A stretch of 9,138 bases of DNA from an uncultured bacterium. Its GTDB lineage: Bacteria > Bacillota > Clostridia > Lachnospirales > Anaerotignaceae. How positions within the stretch are numbered: position 1 is the stretch's first letter; every line of letters starts with the position of its first letter. Below the pieces are notes generated by a model. The model searched no databases and was not told the DNA's origin. It saw only the letters and a program-made list of their open reading frames with translations. The translations under genes and the position numbers were made by a program. The stretch is taken from contig CAJMNV010000077.1 of NCBI GenBank assembly GCA_905214825.1, forward strand, positions 1-9,138, read 5' to 3'. This document shows, in pieces, positions 6,017 to 9,138 of this stretch.

Positions 6017-7023
6017 AACAATATGACCAAATGTTGCAACAACAATTACAGAAAAAAGATAGTATTGGTAGTGCCTTTGTTTTTGAGGGAGAAAAACAAG
6101 GTACTTATTTTTTATTTAATGAAACAGAAATTTGTGCCGGACAAAAAGGTGTATGGACAACAAATTGTTTTGATTTGGTAAAAGAACAAAAAAATGGTAC
6201 GGTAGTACATGTTGAGGATAATGCTGTTTTTGTGGAACGGTTTAGCGGTATTCCACGTTGGGTGATATTGGGGGGGGGACATATTTCATTGGCTTTGGCA
6301 GATTTGGGGAAGTTGTTGGGGTTTCATGTGACAGTAGTGGACGATAGAAAAGAATTTGTCAACAGGGAGCGTTTTCCCAAAGTAGATGGTTTGATTTGTG
6401 ATGATTTTGATTGTGCATTTGATAAAATTCCAGATGTTTTGCAAACATATTATATCGTTGTGACAAGAGGACATCAGGCAGACAGTATTTGTGCAAAACA
6501 GATATGCAAAAGAAAATATGCTTATTTTGGTATGATTGGCAGTCGTGCAAAAGTAGCAAAAACAAAAGAAAGTTTATTGGCGGCAGGTGTTTCACAAAAA
6601 CAGATTGATACATTACATGCCCCCATTGGTTTACAAATTGGTGCAGTGACACCAGAAGAAATTGCTGTTTGTATTGCGGCAGAAATTATACAAGTCAAAA
6701 ACCAAAACCCAAGCAAAACCATATCTGATGAATTTTTGAAAACTGTTTGTACACAAAAAAGTGGCGTGGTGGCTGTGATTGTGGAAAAAGACGGTTCTGC
6801 CCCCAGAGAAGCAGGTGCAAGAATGTTTGTGCAAAATGGGCGTATTGTTTGCGGTACCGTTGGCGGTGGTGCCATAGAACAGCATGTCATCAAACATTGT
6901 GCACAAATGCAACAGCAACAAAATATGTTTGATGTGCAAAGATATGTATTGCACAATAAAGATAGTGCCAGTTTGGGTATGATTTGCGGGGGGAGCAATA
7001 CGGTGTTTTTTTATAAAATTTAA
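6013..7023 (+). CDS. xdhC: XdhC/CoxI-family Mo hydroxylase maturation protein with inverted domain order
   Basis: XdhC proteins bind sulfurated molybdenum cofactor and deliver it to xanthine dehydrogenase-type hydroxylases. In this 336-residue protein the Rossmann (XdhC C-terminal type) domain comes first: RWVILGGGHISLALADLG (82-99), VVDDR (108-112), VVTRGH (149-154), GMIGSRAK (173-180) and HAPIGLQIGAVTPEEIA (202-218). A complete CoxI-type domain follows: VEKDGSAPREAGARM (257-271), GTVGGGAIE (281-289) and the ending MICGGSNTVFF (323-333). The usual order is the reverse. Residues 1-81 are weakly recognisable, except that VFVERFSGIPR (72-82) resembles the normal linker into the Rossmann domain. 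The ATG at 6013 overlaps the yqeC stop (ATGA), with an AAAGGA at 5998-6003. A nine-G run falls in the nucleotide-binding loop. It is the last gene of the operon. Confidence 0.88.
   Translation: MKQYDQMLQQQLQKKDSIGSAFVFEGEKQGTYFLFNETEICAGQKGVWTTNCFDLVKEQKNGTVVHVEDNAVFVERFSGIPRWVILGGGHISLALADLGKLLGFHVTVVDDRKEFVNRERFPKVDGLICDDFDCAFDKIPDVLQTYYIVVTRGHQADSICAKQICKRKYAYFGMIGSRAKVAKTKESLLAAGVSQKQIDTLHAPIGLQIGAVTPEEIAVCIAAEIIQVKNQNPSKTISDEFLKTVCTQKSGVVAVIVEKDGSAPREAGARMFVQNGRIVCGTVGGGAIEQHVIKHCAQMQQQQNMFDVQRYVLHNKDSASLGMICGGSNTVFFYKI
6270..6278 (+). repeat. Nine-G homopolymer inside the XdhC-family gene
   Basis: Nine consecutive G bases encode part of LGGGH, the glycine loop of the Rossmann domain. 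Such a tract is a possible slippage site and also a common place for sequencing error. The frame given here is open and gives an intact protein. Confidence 0.95.
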
Positions 7024-7161
7024 AAAATCTTAAAAATTGGAATCCATATTTTGTTACAAAAAATGACAAAAATACGAACAAAGTATCGGTTTGAAATATT
7101 GTAAAACCTATTATTTTATGCGGATATTGCGATTTTTATGAAAACTTTCTTAGGAAAAACA
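7024..7161. other. AT-rich intergenic stretch after the operon
   Basis: This part of the 220-nt gap between the operon and the wall hydrolase gene is strongly AT-rich. It has no gene and no convincing intrinsic terminator. One TGTAAAA (7100-7106) matches the heptamer clustered upstream of typA. A weak GGTTT/AAACC pairing with an 11-nt loop (7088-7108) is too short to call a terminator. Confidence 0.6.
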
Positions 7162-7190
7162 TTGACAAGATTGTTAAACTTTCGTATACT
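7162..7190 (+). promoter_or_regulatory. Sigma-A promoter of the NlpC/P60 gene
   Basis: A perfect -35 TTGACA (7162-7167) is followed by a 17-nt spacer and a -10 TATACT (7185-7190), one base from consensus. Transcription would begin near 7197, giving a 5' leader of about 47 nt. It is the best promoter in the window and shows that the hydrolase has its own transcription start. Confidence 0.88.
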
Positions 7191-7230
7191 AACCGTAACA
7201 GATTTGTAATAATTTCAATTTGGTAATGGT

Positions 7231-7236
7231 GGAGGA
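7231..7236 (+). promoter_or_regulatory. Ribosome binding site of the NlpC/P60 gene
   Basis: GGAGGA sits 7 nt ahead of the ATG at 7244 and fixes that start; it lies at the end of the short leader made from the 7162-7190 promoter. Confidence 0.85.
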
Positions 7237-7243
7237 AGTCTAA

Positions 7244-8362
7244 ATGACAGTCAAAAATGTAATTCGTCAGGCTTGCATTACAGCAACCTGTGTGGTAATG
7301 GGTACAACAGCAGTATTCGCAGCAGATATGGGGCAAGCAACCGGAACAGATATCAATGTACGTGTAGCAGCAGGTACAAATGCAGATATATTGGGGAAAA
7401 TTAGTGCAGGCACAAAATATCAAGTGACAGGTAAAAGCGGCAGTTGGTATCAAATTTCTTATAATGGACAAAATGGTTTTGTTGCAGGAGATTATTTCAA
7501 AGTGACATCTGCAGATGGCAAAGTCTCTGCAAATGGTGTGAATATTCGCTCAGAAGCAAGCACAGATGGCGATGTGATTGGTACAGCCAATGTAGGGCAA
7601 GTATTGAAAGCTGTTGGTAGAAACGATGGTTGGTATCAGATAGAATATAATGGAAAAGAAGCTTATATTGGTAAAGATTATTTGACAGGAGAAAATCTTT
7701 CTGCATTGACAGAAATTGGAAATGCAGAAGACAGCATAACACCCGCAGCAGCACAACGTCAATATGCAATGGTAAATGCAAATAGCGGTTTGAAATTGAG
7801 AAAAGAAGCTTCTATGGTTTCCAATATATTGCAAGTGTTGCCAAATGGTGCAGTGGTTGATGTAGACCGTGTTGGCTCAGAATGGGTACGAGTGATCACA
7901 GAAAGTGGTCAAAAAGGATATGTCAGTGCAGAATATGTGACAGTACACAGCGGAGAAAAACCTGCTCGTAGTGCAGCAGCCTCCACAAAAGGTGCAGAAG
8001 TTGTAAATTATGCAAAACAGTTTGTTGGTACACCTTATGTATGGGGTGGTACAAACTTGAATAGTGGTGTGGATTGTTCTGGTTTTGTATATGCAGTGTT
8101 GCGTGATTTTGGTGTGGGGGTAAACAGAAGTTCTGCAACAATGGTAAACAATGGTGTGGATGTTGATAAATCAAATTTGCAAGCGGGCGATTTGGTATTC
8201 TTTAACAGTGGTGGTAACAGCCAGATTAACCATGTAGGTATTTATATGGGTGATGGAAATTATATCCATTCAACAGATGGCAAAGGAAACGGTGTAACCA
8301 TTACAAACTTGAATAGTGGTTACAGTGCCCGTACATATGTTTGTGCAAGACGTGTGCTCTGA
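7244..8362 (+). CDS. Secreted peptidoglycan hydrolase, three SH3b domains plus NlpC/P60
   Basis: This 372-residue protein is a probable cell-wall endopeptidase that cuts peptide stems of peptidoglycan. Residues 1-27 form a signal peptide with cleavage near VFA-AD. Three bacterial SH3 repeats follow, at about 31-86, 92-148 and 174-234; each has the pattern of an arginine-bearing strand (INVR, VNIRSEAS, LKLRKEAS), a turn and a tryptophan strand (SWYQIS, GWYQIE, EWVRVI). A short linker rich in Ala and Ser leads to the NlpC/P60 domain (about 250-372), with catalytic Cys278 in VDCSGFV, His330 in INHVGIYMG and the third polar residue His342 in YIHS. The SH3b domains probably bind the wall. It has its own promoter and terminator and is not part of the molybdenum operon. 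Its exact bond specificity and cell role (separation, growth or spore-related) cannot be told. Confidence 0.94.
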   Translation: MTVKNVIRQACITATCVVMGTTAVFAADMGQATGTDINVRVAAGTNADILGKISAGTKYQVTGKSGSWYQISYNGQNGFVAGDYFKVTSADGKVSANGVNIRSEASTDGDVIGTANVGQVLKAVGRNDGWYQIEYNGKEAYIGKDYLTGENLSALTEIGNAEDSITPAAAQRQYAMVNANSGLKLRKEASMVSNILQVLPNGAVVDVDRVGSEWVRVITESGQKGYVSAEYVTVHSGEKPARSAAASTKGAEVVNYAKQFVGTPYVWGGTNLNSGVDCSGFVYAVLRDFGVGVNRSSATMVNNGVDVDKSNLQAGDLVFFNSGGNSQINHVGIYMGDGNYIHSTDGKGNGVTITNLNSGYSARTYVCARRVL

Positions 8363-8372
8363 TAAATAGAAG

Positions 8373-8409
8373 AAAAAGATATTGTTTTCAAAAAACAATA
8401 TCTTTTTTT
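8373..8409 (+). terminator. Intrinsic terminator after the NlpC/P60 gene
   Basis: An inverted repeat AAAAAGATATTGTTTT / AAACAATATCTTTTT with a tiny CAA loop near 8389-8391 starts 10 nt after the stop codon and runs into seven T bases (8403-8409). The stem is AT-rich with two G-C pairs. The A-run on the left arm would allow function on the other strand too, but no convergent gene is seen. Confidence 0.85.
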
Positions 8410-8429
8410 GATGTTCATGTAGAATTTTT

Positions 8430-8515
8430 TGTAAAATGAAAAAATATTTTGTGTAAAATATTTGTATGATGTAAAAAATTGTATGAAAAATAAAAATAAT
8501 TCTGATTTTGTAAAA
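8430..8515 (+). repeat. Cluster of four TGTAAAA heptamers upstream of typA
   Basis: Exact copies of TGTAAAA begin at 8430, 8452, 8470 and 8509, all in the same orientation, in the gap between the hydrolase terminator and the typA promoter. The spacings (22, 18 and 39 nt) are irregular. The region is very AT-rich, so chance contributes, but the cluster could be a set of protein binding half-sites. Confidence 0.5.
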
Positions 8516-8521
8516 CAATAA

Positions 8522-8550
8522 TTGCATGGCAACATGGGCTATGCTAAAAT
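8522..8550 (+). promoter_or_regulatory. Likely typA promoter with extended -10
   Basis: TTGCAT (8522-8527) is spaced 17 nt from TAAAAT (8545-8550), and the -10 is preceded by TG-C, an extended -10 element. Transcription would start near 8557, about 37 nt ahead of the typA ATG. The -35 and -10 each differ from consensus, so this is good but not certain. Confidence 0.65.
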
Positions 8551-8593
8551 ACTATGATGTATGAAAAATTGAAAGAGATGGAGAAAGAAGAAT

Positions 8594-9138
8594 ATGAAAC
8601 AAAGTATGAAACATATTAGAAACGTGGCAATTATTGCACATGTTGACCATGGTAAAACAACATTGGTAGACCAGTTATTGCGTCAAAGCGGTATTTTCCG
8701 TTCAAACCAAGTGGTACAAGAACGTGTGATGGACAGTGGTGATATTGAAAGAGAACGTGGCATTACCATATTGTCCAAAAATACAGCTGTGCATTATGGC
8801 GATATTAAAATCAATATCATTGATACACCTGGACATGCAGATTTCGGCGGTGAAGTGGAACGTGTGTTGAAAATGGTAGATGGCGTTGTATTGGTTGTGG
8901 ACGCTTTTGAAGGCCCGATGCCGCAGACAAAATTTGTGTTGCGTAAAGCATTGGAATTGAATCACCCGGTTGTGGTGTGTGTGAATAAAGTGGATAGACC
9001 AGAAGCACGCCCACAAGATGTGGTTGATGAAGTGTTGGAACTGTTTTTGGAGTTAGAGGCAAATGACAATCAGTTGGACGCTCCTTTTGTGTTTGCATCT
9101 GCAAGAAGCGGTTATGCATCAGAAAATCCAGATGATAG
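8594..9138 (+). CDS. typA: TypA/BipA ribosome-associated GTPase (3'-truncated)
   Basis: TypA is a translational GTPase related to EF-G and LepA that helps 50S ribosome assembly and stress or cold growth. The first 181 codons are present and the frame runs off the window; the full protein is about 600 residues, so the rest of the GTPase-adjacent, EF-G-like and TypA-specific C-terminal domains are missing. GTPase motifs are intact: G1 AHVDHGKT (15-22), switch I ERERGITI (52-59), G3 DTPGH (77-81), G4 NKVD (131-134) and G5 ASA (168-170). GGEVERVLKMVDGVVLVVDA follows G3, as in TypA. The ATG at 8594 has GGAG at 8580-8583; the ATG at 8606 is an alternative. It follows its own predicted promoter and is unlinked in function to the molybdenum operon. 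Confidence 0.96.
   Translation, partial: MKQSMKHIRNVAIIAHVDHGKTTLVDQLLRQSGIFRSNQVVQERVMDSGDIERERGITILSKNTAVHYGDIKINIIDTPGHADFGGEVERVLKMVDGVVLVVDAFEGPMPQTKFVLRKALELNHPVVVCVNKVDRPEARPQDVVDEVLELFLELEANDNQLDAPFVFASARSGYASENPDD

Larger units (their letters stand above)
1..7023 (+). other. Ten-gene Mo cofactor, molybdate uptake and Se/S maturation operon (5' end outside window)
   Basis: Ten same-strand genes are packed with gaps of 10, 1 and 8 nt, or overlaps of about 32, 1, 4, 8, 4 and 4 nt, and no promoter-like or terminator-like sequence separates them. Each start except the MOSC one has a purine-rich site at reasonable spacing inside the preceding gene or close to it. This is best read as one transcript with translational coupling. 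The promoter and any Mo-sensing leader would be upstream of base 1 and cannot be seen. No intrinsic terminator is visible after 7023, so read-through into the next gene is possible. Confidence 0.88.

Noticed and set aside
7088..7108. Possible hairpin terminator after the operon
   Set aside because: Only five pairs (GGTTT/AAACC) around an 11-nt loop, with a broken T-run after it; too weak to call.
7172..7188. WalR-like box (TGTTAA, 5 nt, CGTATA) over the hydrolase promoter
   Set aside because: The second half-site departs from the TGTWAH consensus at two positions and overlaps the -10 element, so the match is not convincing although the gene type would suit WalR control.
8554..8619. Small 21-codon open frame (starts MMYEKLKEMEKEEY) just ahead of and overlapping typA
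   Set aside because: It starts at about the predicted transcription start, leaving no room for a ribosome binding site, and it has no stall or attenuator features. A leaderless peptide cannot be excluded but is not supported.
1..9138. CRISPR arrays, tRNA or rRNA genes, insertion sequences, phage genes
   Set aside because: No regular repeat-spacer pattern, no tRNA cloverleaf, no transposase-like or phage-like product was seen on either strand.

Overview
The window looks like chromosome from a low-GC, anaerobic Firmicute, most likely of class Clostridia and possibly Lachnospiraceae-like. The evidence is AT-rich DNA, strong GGAGG ribosome binding sites, a canonical sigma-A promoter, a lipoprotein-type ModA, an SH3b-NlpC/P60 wall hydrolase and a clostridial-looking TypA. 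This taxonomic call is inference; no rRNA is present. Every gene is on the + strand, which is markedly richer in G than C and uses TTG as its main leucine codon.

Positions 1-7023 hold ten tightly packed genes that look like one operon, cut at its 5' end. They form three blocks. The first is pterin cofactor synthesis: moaA (5'-truncated), a small stand-alone MOSC-domain protein, and mogA/moaB. The second is molybdate uptake: modA, modB, modC. The third is maturation of a sulfur- or selenium-dependent molybdenum hydroxylase: a class V aminotransferase of the cysteine desulfurase/selenocysteine lyase type, a 76-residue DUF3343 (putative Se/S carrier) protein, yqeC, and an XdhC/CoxI-family protein. 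Gaps are at most 10 nt and most junctions overlap, which suggests translational coupling.

The operon would import molybdate, build and adenylate molybdopterin, insert Mo, and then add the terminal sulfur or selenium ligand and hand the cofactor to a hydroxylase of the xanthine dehydrogenase type. The hydroxylase, selD, moaC, moaE, moeA and the cytidylyltransferase are not in the window and may lie upstream or elsewhere.

A 220-nt AT-rich gap (7024-7243) carries a near-perfect sigma-A promoter (TTGACA, 17 nt, TATACT) for a secreted cell-wall hydrolase with three SH3b domains and an NlpC/P60 domain (7244-8362), which ends at a clear intrinsic terminator. A second AT-rich gap (8363-8593) contains four copies of TGTAAAA and a likely extended -10 promoter ahead of typA (bipA), which runs off the 3' end.

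The points most worth a second look are the joining of the Mo genes with the Se/S maturation genes, the physical separation of the two halves of a MOCO sulfurase, the inverted domain order of the XdhC-family protein, and a nine-G tract in its nucleotide-binding loop.
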